From positions 1 through 64,000 of the forward strand of contig NZ_AUEZ01000003.1 in the NCBI RefSeq assembly GCF_000426245.1: a stretch of 64,000 nt of DNA, written 5' to 3'. Positions 25,350-34,782 of this stretch are shown in pieces. The notes beneath the pieces are model-generated. The model did not search any database, had not been told where the DNA came from, and saw only the letters and a program-made list of their open reading frames with translations. The position numbers and the translations under genes were made by a program. Each line of letters begins with the position of its first letter. The first letter of the stretch is position 1. This stretch comes from Bradyrhizobium sp. Ai1a-2 (GTDB lineage Bacteria > Pseudomonadota > Alphaproteobacteria > Rhizobiales > Xanthobacteraceae).

Positions 25350-25916
25350 CTAATCCTTGGCGCGTTCGACGTAGGAGCCGTCTTCGGTCATCACCACGAT
25401 GCGCGTGCCGGTGGAGATGTGCGGCGGCACGGCGGTGCGAATGCCGTTCGACAGCACGGCGGGCTTGTAGGAGGAGGAGGCGGTCTGGCCCTTCGTCACC
25501 GGCTCGGTCTCGACGACCTCCAGCGTGGCGCGCTGCGGCAACTGGATCGCGACCGGATTGCCCTCATGCATCGAGAGCTTCACGGTCATGTTTTCCTGCA
25601 GGTACGGCGCGGACGACCCGACGATGTCCTTCGACACCTGGACCTGGTCGTAGGTCTCGCCATTCATGAAATGGAAGCCGTCGGCGTCCTCATAGAGATA
25701 GTTGAAGTTGCGATCCTCAACCGTTGCCTTTTCGACCTGGTCGGTGGTCTTGTAGCGTTCCGAAACCTTCACACCGTCGCCGATGCGCCGCATTTCGATC
25801 TGGCTGACCGGGGTTCCCTTGCCGGGGTGGATGTTTTCGGCGGAAAGGACAACGTAAAGCTTGCCATCCTGCTCGATGATGTTGCCCTTGCGGATGGAAC
25901 TGGCGATGACTCTCAA
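25350..25916 (-). CDS. efp: Elongation factor P
   Basis: A 188-residue EF-P that rescues ribosomes stalled at polyproline. I choose TTG 25914-25916 because it gives the normal start (M)[11 protein letters not shown] and family length, with AGGA 9 bases upstream; longer frames to 26192 add non-homologous residues. The lysine to be modified is Lys33 in HPGKGTP, equivalent to E. coli Lys34. The OB domains follow, with [17 protein letters not shown] and [19 protein letters not shown] at the end. The modification enzymes EpmA and EpmB are encoded divergently next door, so beta-lysylation is the expected modification. Confidence 0.95.
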   Translation of the reverse strand: MRVIASSIRKGNIIEQDGKLYVVLSAENIHPGKGTPVSQIEMRRIGDGVKVSERYKTTDQVEKATVEDRNFNYLYEDADGFHFMNGETYDQVQVSKDIVGSSAPYLQENMTVKLSMHEGNPVAIQLPQRATLEVVETEPVTKGQTASSSYKPAVLSNGIRTAVPPHISTGTRIVVMTEDGSYVERAKD

Positions 25917-26271
25917 AGTGGTTTTCCTGAATGGTTCGGCCGCCGGCTCGGCTCGACTGATGCGCTCGGCGGCCTGGCGGCAGTTTCGGGCTGCAACATA
26001 CTGATTTGCCCCCGAGATGCCAGCCTTTTGCGGCCGGTTTCGGCAGGTTGCTGACAGGTGTGGCACCGCGTGCGCGCTGTCAACCAGGCGACTGTGGGGC
26101 TGGAGCGTGGCTCCAGTCGTCGCCATGTGGACAAGGCATTCGCCGTGAGGCACAAGGGCTTGCCGATCGCGGAGGAAATCAAGCGATTTCAATGATCTTT
26201 ACCGATTTTCTCAACTTGTTGATGGATCGTCCAGCGCATCGTGTGAAGCGTGCCCTCACGGGAGCGCAGCC
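25917..26271. other. efp-epmA divergent intergenic region
   Basis: This 355-base stretch holds the promoters for efp and for epmA-epmB. A Shine-Dalgarno-like CACGGGAGCGCAGCC precedes epmA. GCTGGAGCGTGGCTCCAGTC contains a small hairpin. I see no gene here and no clear operator. Confidence 0.45.
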
Positions 26272-27324
26272 ATGAGTGGCGTCGACCGCCCTTCGCCCTG
26301 GTGGAATCCGGCCCGACATGCCGACAGAAGGCCGTTTCTCGCCGCGCGCAGCGTTGTGACCAAGGCGGTCCGCGCCTGGTTCGAGGAGCAAGGATTTTCG
26401 GAAGTCGAGACGGGCGTTCTGCAGATTTCGCCCGGCAACGAGACCCATTTGCACGCGCCCCGCACGGAGTTGATGGCGGCCGATGGAAGCCGCGTGCCGC
26501 GCTACTTGCGCACGTCGCCCGAATTTGCCTGCAAGAAGCTGCTTGCCGCGGGTGAGACAAAGATCTTCGAGTTCGCGCGGGTATTCCGGAATCGCGAGCG
26601 CGGCGACCTGCATCTGCCCGAGTTCACGATGCTGGAATGGTACCGCGCCAATGCGGCCTACGACGCGGTCATGGCCGACACGGTCGTTGTTATCGCCCAC
26701 GCCGCACAGGCGACAGGCATTGGGCGGTTCTCGTTCCGCGGTAAGACCGCTGATCCCTTTGCCGAGCCTGAATTGCTGACGGTCGCATCGGCCTTTCAGC
26801 GCTTTGCCGGGATCGATCTCCTGGCCACTATCGCTGACGGTGAGGGCAACCGTGTGGCGCTTGCGGACGCGGCCCGGGAACGGATACGGATCGCCGATGA
26901 TGACACCTGGTCGGATATTTTCAGCAAGGTTCTGGTCGAGCATGTCGAGCCGCATCTCGGGCAGGAGCGCCTGACAGTGCTGTTCGAATATCCGGTTCCG
27001 GAAGCGGCGCTTGCGCGCGCGAAACCGTCCGATCCGCGCGCCGCCGAGCGCTTCGAGGTCTATGCCTGCGGCGTCGAGCTCGCCAACGGATTTGGCGAAT
27101 TGACCGACGCCGCCGAGCAGCGCCGTCGCTTCGCCGCTGCCATGGACGAGAAAGAGCGCCGCTATGGCGAGCGTTATCCGCTGGATGAGGATTTTCTCGC
27201 CGCCGTCGGCGAAATGCCCGAGGCGAGCGGCGTGGCGCTCGGCTTCGACCGGTTGGTGATGCTGGCAAGCGGCGCGCTGCGGATCGACCAGGTGGTGTGG
27301 ACGCCGCCGGCAGGTGAGACATGA
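26272..27324 (+). CDS. epmA: EF-P beta-lysine ligase (PoxA/GenX)
   Basis: A 350-residue class II lysyl-tRNA-synthetase paralogue without the anticodon-binding domain. It attaches (R)-beta-lysine to the EF-P lysine. Class II motifs: FLAARSVVTKAVRAWFEEQG (motif 1), IFEFARVFRNRERGDLHLPE with FTMLEWYR (motif 2) and GVALGFDRLVMLASG (motif 3). The TSPEFACKKLLAAG stretch is typical of EpmA. ATG 26272. The stop overlaps the start of epmB (ATGA), so the two are translationally coupled. It faces efp across 355 bases. Confidence 0.94.
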   Translation: MSGVDRPSPWWNPARHADRRPFLAARSVVTKAVRAWFEEQGFSEVETGVLQISPGNETHLHAPRTELMAADGSRVPRYLRTSPEFACKKLLAAGETKIFEFARVFRNRERGDLHLPEFTMLEWYRANAAYDAVMADTVVVIAHAAQATGIGRFSFRGKTADPFAEPELLTVASAFQRFAGIDLLATIADGEGNRVALADAARERIRIADDDTWSDIFSKVLVEHVEPHLGQERLTVLFEYPVPEAALARAKPSDPRAAERFEVYACGVELANGFGELTDAAEQRRRFAAAMDEKERRYGERYPLDEDFLAAVGEMPEASGVALGFDRLVMLASGALRIDQVVWTPPAGET

Positions 27325-28412
27325 ACCGGATCGACCGAAAGCTGACCGCAACGTTGCGCCAGCCCTCCGAACTGATCGAGCGCGGCCTTGCGCGGCAGGC
27401 GGCGCTTGCCGATCTCGAGCAGGTCGCTGCGCGCTATGCGATCGGCGTGACGCCTGACATTGTGGCGCTGATCGACCCGGACGATCCGAACGATCCGATC
27501 GCGCGGCAGTTCATCCCCGCCGCGGACGAACTCGTCACCCAACCCGGCGAGAACGCCGATCCGATCGGCGACGATACGCATTCGCCTGTTCCAGGTATCG
27601 TGCACCGCTATCCGGACCGGGTGTTGTTCAAGCTCGTGCATGTCTGCGCGGTGTATTGCCGGTTCTGCTTCCGCCGCGAGATGGTCGGGCCGGGCAAGGC
27701 GACCGGGCTGTCGGAAGATGCCTATCGCAACGCGCTCTCCTACATTCGCTCGCGCCCGGAGATCTGGGAGGTGATCCTGACCGGCGGCGATCCACTGATG
27801 CTGTCGCCGCGGCGGCTCGCCGAGATCATGGCCGATCTCGCTGCCATCGATCACGTCAAGATCATCCGCCTGCACACGCGCGTACCGATGGCTGATCCGG
27901 CCCGCGTCAATCCAGAGATGGCCCGCGCGCTGCGTGTGGAGGGCGCGACGAGCTGGATCGCGATCCACGCCAATCATCCGCGCGAATTGACGCCCGAGGC
28001 GCGTCACGCCTGCGCGCGGCTGGCGGATGCCGGCATTCCCCTGGTGAGCCAGACCGTGCTGCTCAAGGGCGTCAACGATGATGTCGCCACATTGGAGGCT
28101 TTGATGCGGGCCTTCGTGGAATGCCGGATCAAGCCCTATTACCTGCACCACGGCGATCTCGCGCCGGGCACCGCGCATCTGCGCACGACGATCGAAGCGG
28201 GGCAGGAACTGATGCGATCGTTGCGAGGCCGCGTCTCCGGCCTGTGCCAGCCGGATTACGTGCTCGACATCCCTGGCGGCCACGGCAAGGCGCCGATCGG
28301 GCCGGGCTATTTGACGCAGGACAATCCCCGACAACGTGAAGGAGTTAATGAAACACGCTACCGTGTCGTCGATTATTGCGGTGACGTGCATCTCTATCCA
28401 CCTAAGGTGTGA
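27321..28412 (+). CDS. epmB: EF-P lysine 2,3-aminomutase (YjeK)
   Basis: A 363-residue radical-SAM enzyme that turns L-lysine into (R)-beta-lysine for EpmA. The cluster motif CxxxCxxC is CAVYCRFCFRRE at about residue 107. LTGGDPLMLSPRRL and IRLHTRVPMADPARV follow, then YLHHGDLAPGTAHLR and the PLP-lysine region with GGHGKAPIGPGYL near the C-terminus. The shorter length than clostridial lysine aminomutase fits EpmB. It overlaps epmA by 4 bases. Confidence 0.94.
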   Translation: MNRIDRKLTATLRQPSELIERGLARQAALADLEQVAARYAIGVTPDIVALIDPDDPNDPIARQFIPAADELVTQPGENADPIGDDTHSPVPGIVHRYPDRVLFKLVHVCAVYCRFCFRREMVGPGKATGLSEDAYRNALSYIRSRPEIWEVILTGGDPLMLSPRRLAEIMADLAAIDHVKIIRLHTRVPMADPARVNPEMARALRVEGATSWIAIHANHPRELTPEARHACARLADAGIPLVSQTVLLKGVNDDVATLEALMRAFVECRIKPYYLHHGDLAPGTAHLRTTIEAGQELMRSLRGRVSGLCQPDYVLDIPGGHGKAPIGPGYLTQDNPRQREGVNETRYRVVDYCGDVHLYPPKV

Positions 28413-28482
28413 TCGCAGATGCACGAATGTCGACGCGCCCGGATGGGCGCGATAGAGTGGGCTGAGAGGCAGGAGAATCAGG

Positions 28483-28734
28483 ATGCGGAAAACAATCTTG
28501 TCGATGGCACTTGTGACCCTGATCAGTGCGCCTGCCTTTGCGCAGGGTGGAACCACGACAGTGCCGAAAAGCAGTCCCGACGCCAGGCCGATTCCGGAAG
28601 CGCCGATCGGTCACCGTCAGCCGCGCCGCGGCGACGTGCCGACCGAAGGCAATATCAGCGATCCGAACAATCCGGTGAACAAGGAAGACGCTGCCCTCGA
28701 TCGCAAGATCAAGAGCATCTGCAGGGGTTGCTAA
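28483..28734 (+). CDS. Small secreted protein ending in ICRGC
   Basis: Eighty-three residues with a signal peptide (MRKTILSMALVTLISAPAFA). The mature part is Pro- and Gly-rich and seems unstructured until the end: NKEDAALDRKIKSICRGC, with the stop immediately after the last Cys. Two other proteins in this window, at 38576 and 56980, carry an EDA-(D/K)-K-ICRGC tail on different bodies. The CRGC pair could form a disulfide or bind a metal. I know no named family. ATG follows AGGCAGGAGAATCAGG, a good ribosome-binding site. It stands alone between epmB and aroG. Confidence 0.76.
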   Translation: MRKTILSMALVTLISAPAFAQGGTTTVPKSSPDARPIPEAPIGHRQPRRGDVPTEGNISDPNNPVNKEDAALDRKIKSICRGC

Positions 28735-28738
28735 GGCG

Positions 28739-28768
28739 AGCCGCCGGGCGCTGCGACGCCCAGCGGCC
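28739..28768. terminator. Hairpin between converging genes
   Basis: GCCGCCGGGCG pairs with CGCCCAGCGGC around CTGCGA. It lies between the ICRGC gene and the end of aroG. No T tract, so it is only a possible terminator for both. Confidence 0.42.
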
Positions 28769-28783
28769 CGTAACCACAAGCGT

Positions 28784-29869
<1,086 letters not shown>

Positions 29870-29905
29870 GGCGGGCTCCTTTGATTTTCGAACCTGCCGG
29901 CCAAC

Positions 29906-29930
29906 AAAAAAGCCGCCAGGTCTGGCGGCT
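29906..29930 (-). terminator. Intrinsic terminator of the aro attenuator
   Basis: On the minus strand: AGCCGCCAG-AC-CTGGCGGCT followed by a run of six T. It lies inside the leader, 37 bases before the aroG start codon, so it must be bypassed for aroG to be expressed. Its 5' arm (GCCGCCAG, 29922-29929) can instead pair with CTGGCGGC at 29978-29985 inside the leader ORF, which is an exact copy of the 3' arm. That alternative is the antiterminator. Confidence 0.82.
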
Positions 29931-29955
29931 GTTCGGACGTCTTGCTGCAATTTCA

Positions 29956-30036
29956 CTAAATTGAGCGCGATCCTCCCGCCGCCAGCGAGCTGTCGTAGCT
30001 AAAGTACCAAAAATAGCTGGTGGCGGCGTTGATCAT
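29956..30036 (-). CDS. Aromatic leader peptide of aroG (26 aa)
   Basis: ATG 30036 to TAG 29956. It reads MINAAT, then SYFWYFSY, then DSSLAAGGSRSI: six aromatic residues in eight codons (Tyr, Phe, Trp, Tyr, Phe, Tyr). Segment 1 (GCCGCCACCAG, 30017-30027) is complementary to segment 2 (CTGGCGGC, 29978-29985); 2 can pair with 3 (29922-29929), and 3 with 4 (29912-29919). Ribosomes stalled on the aromatic codons would cover segment 1 and free segment 2 to form the antiterminator. The predicted transcription start falls at the ATG, so the leader is probably translated from a leaderless RNA, as shown for trpL in Sinorhizobium. Confidence 0.78.
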   Translation of the reverse strand: MINAATSYFWYFSYDSSLAAGGSRSI

Positions 30037-30043
30037 GGGTGGC

Positions 30044-30072
30044 TCTATAGCGGATGGATCCTACCTTGTCAC
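30044..30072 (-). promoter_or_regulatory. Promoter of the aro leader and aroG
   Basis: Minus strand: -35 GTGACA (30067-30072), 17-base spacer, -10 TATAGA (30044-30049). Seven bases separate the -10 box from the leader ATG. It lies in the 45-base gap after the stop codon of the upstream HdeD gene, so aroG does not depend on read-through. Confidence 0.62.
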
Positions 30073-30081
30073 CCCTATAAA

Positions 30082-30660
30082 TCACGGGTCGGTGCTGTGG
30101 GCGGCGAGGGCCACGCCGATCAGGGTAGCCCCGCCGAACAACAGGTTGAGGCCGACCAGGAGCCCGAGCGCCCATTCCGCCGAGCCGGGCAGGCCGGCGA
30201 CGATGATGAAGGCGATCAGGATGTCCATCAGTCCTGCGATCAGGAGCCACGACCAGCGCCCGGTCAATTCGCGCCGGTGCTCCAGCGCATACATAATGCT
30301 GGTGACGCCCTCTGCGAGGAAATAGGCTCCGACCACGATGGTCAGCGTCAGCACGGCCTGCATCGGCCGCGCCAGCAGGATGAGGCCGGCGAGCACGGCA
30401 AGCGCCGCCGAGATCAGCGACCACCAGAAGCCAGGCATCTCGCGTGCCCAGTAGGTGAGGATCAATCCGCCGATGCCTGAGATCAGGAATAGCCAGCCGA
30501 GGAAGATGGTCACGGCGAGGCTTGCGAAGGCCGGCAGGATCAGCGCGGCGAGACCAAGAACCGCGAGCAGAATGCCTTCGAACAGCAAGGCCTTCCAATG
30601 CGCCTTCACTGAGGCGTTCATTTCGGACCGCAGCTTGTCGAGGTTGTCTGGAAGGGTCAT
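30082..30660 (-). CDS. HdeD-family membrane protein
   Basis: A 192-residue protein with six predicted helices in three hairpins, the HdeD/DUF308 layout. Segments: WKALLFEGILLAVLGLAALI, FLGWLFLISGIGGLILTYW, GFWWSLISAALAVLAGLILL, LTIVVGAYFLAEGVTSIMYAL and WALGLLVGLNLLFGGATLIG. In E. coli HdeD supports acid resistance at high cell density; the mechanism is unknown. Start ATG 30660. Its stop lies just upstream of the aroG promoter. Confidence 0.86.
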   Translation of the reverse strand: MTLPDNLDKLRSEMNASVKAHWKALLFEGILLAVLGLAALILPAFASLAVTIFLGWLFLISGIGGLILTYWAREMPGFWWSLISAALAVLAGLILLARPMQAVLTLTIVVGAYFLAEGVTSIMYALEHRRELTGRWSWLLIAGLMDILIAFIIVAGLPGSAEWALGLLVGLNLLFGGATLIGVALAAHSTDP

Positions 30661-30730
30661 CGCAGCGCTCCCGGCAGATGCGTAATTGCACCCTCAATCC
30701 TAGAGCATATTCAGTCTTGCTTATATCAGA

Positions 30731-31765
30731 TTAGCCCGGCCCCGGCGCCGAAAAGCCTTCCGATGTCGTGCGAATTCGATTCCGCCCGAAAATGTAGATC
30801 GCGGTGGTCGCGATCAAGAGCGCTATGCCGATCACAATGGAGATCGCCGCGACCGGGACCAGGATCGCCGCCGGATTGTGCTCGGGATTCACCAGCCAGC
30901 GACGGATCGACGTCAGCACGAAGGCCAGCCCCAGGAAGCCGGCGCCGCTGCCGAGGACGAGCACGGCCCACATCCGCCGCAACTGGCTCAGCCGTTCACG
31001 CGCCAGCGCGGTGCGCGGGGCGTGATGGCGGCCGACCCGGTAGACCAGGCGGATGGCGAAGCCGATCGAGCTGAATCCGATCAGGACGCTGGCCGAGCCC
31101 AGGATCATCCGCAGTGTGGAGCCGAGATCGCCGCCCCGCTGCAGGGTCAGGAGCGGGAAGTCGAACGCGGCATGCAGCAGGACCGGGGCGACCAGCACCA
31201 TTGCCCAGCTCGAAAACCGGGCCCAGGCGCGGTTCTGGCGGTGTGCGCCGAGCGCGGTGCCGGAGCGTGCGATCGCGACATAGGCCCCGGCAATGATGCC
31301 GAGGGCGCCGTGAAATGGCACCGTCAGCACGCTGCGCAGCACGGCCAGCGCACGCCACATCTCGGCGTGCTGAACCAGGTAGGCGAGGTTCTCATATGCG
31401 GCGAAACCGAGCCCTACGGCGGCGCCGTAAACCACCGGGTCCATCGGGTCGGCCGAGGCGCGGCGCCGGGACGACACGGCGATGATCACCGCGATCTTCA
31501 CGATCTCCTCGGGCAAAGCGACGCCGAACAGCGAACGCAGCACCAGCGTCATCCAGGGGTTTTCCGGTATCGCCAGCAATGCGTTGAACGGGGCCCGCAC
31601 CAGCCCAAGCAGCGAAATGCTGGCCGCGCCGAGCACGAAAGCGAGCCAGACCTGCGCCGGCGGGCCCGGGCGTTCATCGGCAGCGATGACCAGCCAGAGC
31701 ATCAAAAGCGCCGGCGCAATGGCGGCGGCGCCGATCACGGTTGGGAGAGACTCGAGCAACAGCAT
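30731..31765 (-). CDS. PrsW-family intramembrane metalloprotease
   Basis: A 344-residue protein with about eight membrane helices. The family motifs are all visible: FGVALPEEIVKIAVI (EExxK), AAVGLGFAAYENLAYL (GxxFxxxEN), LTVPFHGALGIIAGAY (conserved His) and LLHAAFDFPLL (HxxxD). In Bacillus PrsW performs site-1 cleavage of the anti-sigma factor RsiW; the substrate here is unknown. The C-terminal two helices and a short tail (TTSEGFSAPGPG) are less conserved. It is transcribed toward HdeD with a 70-base gap and could be co-transcribed. Confidence 0.9.
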   Translation of the reverse strand: MLLLESLPTVIGAAAIAPALLMLWLVIAADERPGPPAQVWLAFVLGAASISLLGLVRAPFNALLAIPENPWMTLVLRSLFGVALPEEIVKIAVIIAVSSRRRASADPMDPVVYGAAVGLGFAAYENLAYLVQHAEMWRALAVLRSVLTVPFHGALGIIAGAYVAIARSGTALGAHRQNRAWARFSSWAMVLVAPVLLHAAFDFPLLTLQRGGDLGSTLRMILGSASVLIGFSSIGFAIRLVYRVGRHHAPRTALARERLSQLRRMWAVLVLGSGAGFLGLAFVLTSIRRWLVNPEHNPAAILVPVAAISIVIGIALLIATTAIYIFGRNRIRTTSEGFSAPGPG

Positions 31766-31938
31766 CTACAGGCAATCAAACCGGGTACTGTTCAGGAAAA
31801 TGGCCACAAAGCCAGCGCTTGGCAAGACAACGTAACCGCTTTGCGAAAGGTTCGGTGCGCCACATTCACGGCTTTTTGTCGCATTGCACGATGGCATTGG
31901 TTGGGTGTCGTTCTCGCGGAGGGGGCACCCCGGAGCCC

Positions 31939-32023
31939 GTAGGATGGGTAGAGCGCAGCGAAACCCATCGCGATGGAGCAAGCTGTGCCAATGATGGGTT
32001 TCGCTGCGCTCTACCCATCCTAC
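31939..32023. repeat. Perfect 31-base inverted repeat (family C)
   Basis: Left arm begins GTAGGATGGGTAGAGCGCAG and ends AAACCCATC; right arm is its exact complement, ending CTACCCATCCTAC. The 23-base loop is CGCGATGGAGCAAGCTGTGCC plus AAT-type bases. Units with GTAGGATGGGTAGAGCGCAG ends are common in Bradyrhizobium intergenic DNA, as I recall. A shorter piece, GTGTAGGATGGCGCT, is at 34639. Confidence 0.75.
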
Positions 32024-32079
32024 GATTTCCTCACGCCTCGCACCGGTGTCGTCCCCGCGAATAGCTCTCCGCTGTCATC

Positions 32080-32172
32080 GTCCGCGAAGGCGGACGATCC
32101 AGTATTCCAGAGCCGGCAGTGCTTGAGCCGAGAGGCCGCCGGATACTGGATGCCCCGCCTTCGCGGGGCATG
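32080..32172. repeat. Palindromic repeat (family D)
   Basis: TCCGCGAAGGCGGACGATCC and ATCCAGTATTCCAGAG on the left face GGATACTGGATGCCCCGCC and TTCGCGGGGCATGAC on the right. The inner arms GATCCAGTAT / ATACTGGAT are inverted copies. It directly follows the family C hairpin. Confidence 0.6.
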
Positions 32173-32185
32173 ACGGTGGAGTTGA

Positions 32186-32700
32186 GGAGAGGATGCGAGT
32201 CCGCATTCTCGCGGCGCTTTGCGTCCGAGGTTTGCGTTCGTTTCACCCTCCTCGAAATCAGAGGGCGCAGGGAAAGCCGGGTGCTGGTTGCACCCGTGGG
32301 TCCCGTGCAACAAAAAGCACGGGGGTAGGACCACAGGTTCAACCGAAGCATTCCGCCTTTCCCTGCGCGATGGTTTACGGCTTACTTCGTGCTCTCCCCG
32401 GTGACCGGGCTCTTTTGCCACCGTCACCCGCGGCAGCTCTTGCTGCTCGCGAGCTTAGCGCCAGCGTCGGGGCGCCAGGACCACACGACTTCGCCGTCCG
32501 TGATGTGTGTGCTCGTCCGTCACACCCATCGCGTCCACCGCATCTCACCGCAACGTTCGTGACGATCGCGAGCCGCCCCTCATTCGGGTGAGACGCGCGG
32601 AGTTAAATCACTGATTTGCCCGACGACGGAAGCGGAATGTTTTTGACGCGAGGGCTGGACAGTCTTTTGGCTGATTTGCCCGTCGGGTTGATTTGTCGCA
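32186..32700. repeat. Probable multi-copy intergenic element, often mis-called as ORFs
   Basis: A segment that reads AAAGCCGGGTGCTGGTTGCA, then GGGTCCCGTGCAACAAAAAG, CACGGGGGTAGGACCACAGG and TTCAACCGAAGCATTCCGCC. Forward frames give Pro/Arg/Ser-rich nonsense such as QGKPGAGCTRGS. I recall very similar predicted peptides many times over in Bradyrhizobium annotations, which argues for a repeated non-coding element. GATTTGCCCGTCGGGTTGAT at its end repeats GATTTGCCCGACGACGG (32611 on). Confidence 0.45.
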
Positions 32701-32717
32701 CCCAAACCAACCACATC

Positions 32718-32826
32718 GTCATTGCGAGCGGAGCGAAGCAATCCATAACGCCGCTTGTGGAGACGTGGATTGCTTCCGCCTTCGCTCGTTGAGCTACGGC
32801 GGACAAGTCGCTTCGCTCGCGATGAC
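32718..32826. repeat. Dispersed palindromic repeat, family B (copy 2)
   Basis: GTCATTGCGAGCGGAGCGAA on the left and TTCGCTCGCGATGAC on the right are inverted. Inside: GCAATCCATAACG, GTGGATTGCTTCCGCC, TTCGCTCGTTGAGCTACGGC. It matches 20568-20682 in the opposite orientation and abuts the end of the amidohydrolase gene. Confidence 0.72.
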
Positions 32827-32851
32827 GGAGAGTGAGATCCGCGGCGCGCGC

Positions 32852-34084
32852 TCACCGCACGAGCAGGCGCCGGCATGTCTCGACGAACACTTTCGCGCCG
32901 GTGACGATGTCGGCGTCGTCGGTGTTCTCGCTCCAGTGATGGCTGATGCCGCCGATCGAGGGTACGAACAGCATGCCGGATGGCATGATGGTGGCGAGGA
33001 CCTGGGCGTCATGGCCGGCACCGCTTGGCATCCGGATCGACTTGCCGTCGGCAAGACGCGCGCTTGCAGCTTCGATCGCGTCCTGGGACGCGGCATCCAT
33101 CATCGCCGGCGCGCCGGTGCGGATGCGCGCGACCTCGACGCTGCAGCGGCCTTCCGCCGTGACCTCGGCGGCCATGCGGCGCAAATGCGCCTCCAGGCGT
33201 TCGATCACGGTGGGGTCGTCGTCGCGCATCTGGAACAGCATTTCCGCGCGGCCGGGAATGATGCTGGGCGCGCCGGGGTCGAGCGTGATGCGGCCGGTGG
33301 TCCACACCGTGCGCGGGCCGCACAGGGCAGGGAAGCTGTCGTCGATCGCGACGCAGAATTTGGCGAGCGCAAGCCCGGCATCGCGGCGGATCGCCATCCG
33401 CGTGGTGCCGGCATGGTTCTGCTCGCCGGTGAACGTGATGCGATATTGCCAGATGCCGACGATGGAGGTGACGATGCCGATCTTGAGGCCGCCGTCCTCG
33501 AGCGTCCTGCCTTGCTCGATATGGGCCTCGAGATATCCGATGTGCCGCCCGCGTTCGGCAGTGACGCGCGGGCGGCCGGCAAGCCCGGCGCTCTCTAGCG
33601 CCTCACGCATGGGACGGCCGCTGCTGCGGTCGCGCGCGGCGTCGATCTCCGCGTCCGTCACGGTGCCAACGTAGGACCGGCTGCCGAGGAAGTGGCCGAA
33701 ATGTCCTTCCTCGTCGCACCACGCGGCGACCTCAACGGCGCCTTTGAGGTTTGCATAGGGATTGATGACGCGGGCGGCTTCGAGCGCATAGACGACGCCG
33801 AGCGGTCCATCGAGCCAGCCCGCGAAATTCTGGCTTTCGAGATGCGAGCCGGCCAGGAGTTTCGGGCCCAGTTTTGCGCTGGTGCCGAGAACGTTGCCGA
33901 TGCCGTCGATTGTGGGGGCGAGGCCGGCTTCGGGAAGCCTGGCGGCAAGCCACTCGATCGAGCGCATATGCGGTTCGGAAAACGTCGGCTTGTGTACGCC
34001 AGTCTTGTACGCGCCGATGGCGCGGAGCACATTGAGATCGGCGAGAACGCGGGCGCCGTCGACGGGCAGGTCTGGATCGGGCAT
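32852..34084 (-). CDS. M20-family Zn-dependent amidohydrolase (allantoate / N-carbamoyl amino-acid type)
   Basis: A 410-residue metallopeptidase-fold hydrolase. Metal ligands: GSHLESQNFAGWLDGPLGVV (His and Asp), AWCDEEGHFGHFLGSRSYVG (Glu-Glu), YLEAHIEQGRTLE (His) and, at the C-terminus, IGGISHHWSENTDDADI (His). The dimerisation domain holds GEQNHAGTTRMAIRRDAGLA, typical of the beta-ureidopropionase, L-carbamoylase and allantoate amidohydrolase branch. It would cleave a carbamoyl or ureido group from an amino acid. I start at ATG 34084 (MPDPDLPVDGARVL); a longer frame to 34219 has no support. No pathway partners are adjacent. Confidence 0.9.
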   Translation of the reverse strand: MPDPDLPVDGARVLADLNVLRAIGAYKTGVHKPTFSEPHMRSIEWLAARLPEAGLAPTIDGIGNVLGTSAKLGPKLLAGSHLESQNFAGWLDGPLGVVYALEAARVINPYANLKGAVEVAAWCDEEGHFGHFLGSRSYVGTVTDAEIDAARDRSSGRPMREALESAGLAGRPRVTAERGRHIGYLEAHIEQGRTLEDGGLKIGIVTSIVGIWQYRITFTGEQNHAGTTRMAIRRDAGLALAKFCVAIDDSFPALCGPRTVWTTGRITLDPGAPSIIPGRAEMLFQMRDDDPTVIERLEAHLRRMAAEVTAEGRCSVEVARIRTGAPAMMDAASQDAIEAASARLADGKSIRMPSGAGHDAQVLATIMPSGMLFVPSIGGISHHWSENTDDADIVTGAKVFVETCRRLLVR

Positions 34085-34335
34085 GGCGGATGCACCCGTT
34101 GGTGGTTTCTTCGGCGCAGGCTCGCATACACCGCGCGACAGGGAAAGCCGGCTCTGCCGTCGCCTTCGGCAGGAATCAGGGGACAAAGCCGACCTCTGGT
34201 CCGCGCAGCCCAAATGCATAAATGATGGATTGCCGAAGCTATATTGATTTGGCGCAAGCCGGGACCACCCGAACTTGCTTTCAATACACGAATAGCCCCA
34301 TCAGACGGGCAGCGAAAATAATCGGGGAGACGGCC

Positions 34336-34605
34336 ATGGGCGAGATCACTCACTTTGTCGCCATGCCATTCGACCTAACCGATGATGGTCTCGTCGCCGG
34401 CGAACCCTTCAAGTGCGCGAGCCCTGCGGCGGCCATCGAGCGCGCGAAGGGCTTTTGGCAGATCCTGGGCCATGCCGGAGCCGTCGCGTTCGTCCGCGTC
34501 GGCTATCCGGAATCGACGACGACCGTGCTGCGCGCGTTCGGCAATGTGCCGGACGATCTATTGCACGGCTATCATGACCCCAAGCAGACCTTCTCGACCT
34601 ACTAA
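34336..34605 (+). CDS. Conserved small hypothetical protein
   Basis: Eighty-nine residues: MGEITHFVAMPFDLTDDGLV, then AGEPFKCASPAAAIERAKGF, WQILGHAGAVAFVRVGYPES and a polar tail ending HDPKQTFSTY. No signal peptide or membrane segment. The central AAIERAKGFWQILGHAGAVAF repeats a pattern I recall from small rhizobial proteins, without a function. ATCGGGGAGACGGCC precedes ATG 34336, a good ribosome-binding site. It stands alone. Confidence 0.7.
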   Translation: MGEITHFVAMPFDLTDDGLVAGEPFKCASPAAAIERAKGFWQILGHAGAVAFVRVGYPESTTTVLRAFGNVPDDLLHGYHDPKQTFSTY

Positions 34606-34782
34606 ACATAGGCATACGTCCTAAGGCGCTGCTCGGTGTAGGATGGCGCTCCCGCTGCGGCCCCGGGCCTTAAGCATGATCACAATATCGGCATCGCCCG
34701 CGGGAAAATTGCCCTGCCTTCACCATGATTTGGACCATAAATCCCATGAACGCCGAGCAAAGCATGGGCAAAAGCAGCGCCA

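Larger units (their letters stand above)
31766..32851. other. Gene-free block of stacked palindromic repeats
   Basis: About 1.1 kb without a convincing gene. From left to right: the PrsW promoter region, a long perfect hairpin (31939-32023), a CGCGAAGGCGGACGATCCAG-type palindrome (32080-32172), a 500-base low-complexity segment with several short frames that I recall as a multi-copy Bradyrhizobium intergenic element (32186-32700), and a family B repeat (32718-32826). Open frames here lack ribosome-binding sites and change frame between copies, so I do not call them genes. Confidence 0.6.

Noticed and set aside
32193..32591. Open frames of 60-132 codons in the repeat block
   Set aside because: No ribosome-binding site, several frames open at once, and the sequence appears to be a multi-copy intergenic element.
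31939..32826. CRISPR array
   Set aside because: Repeats are inverted and of different families, not regularly spaced direct repeats; no cas genes in the window.
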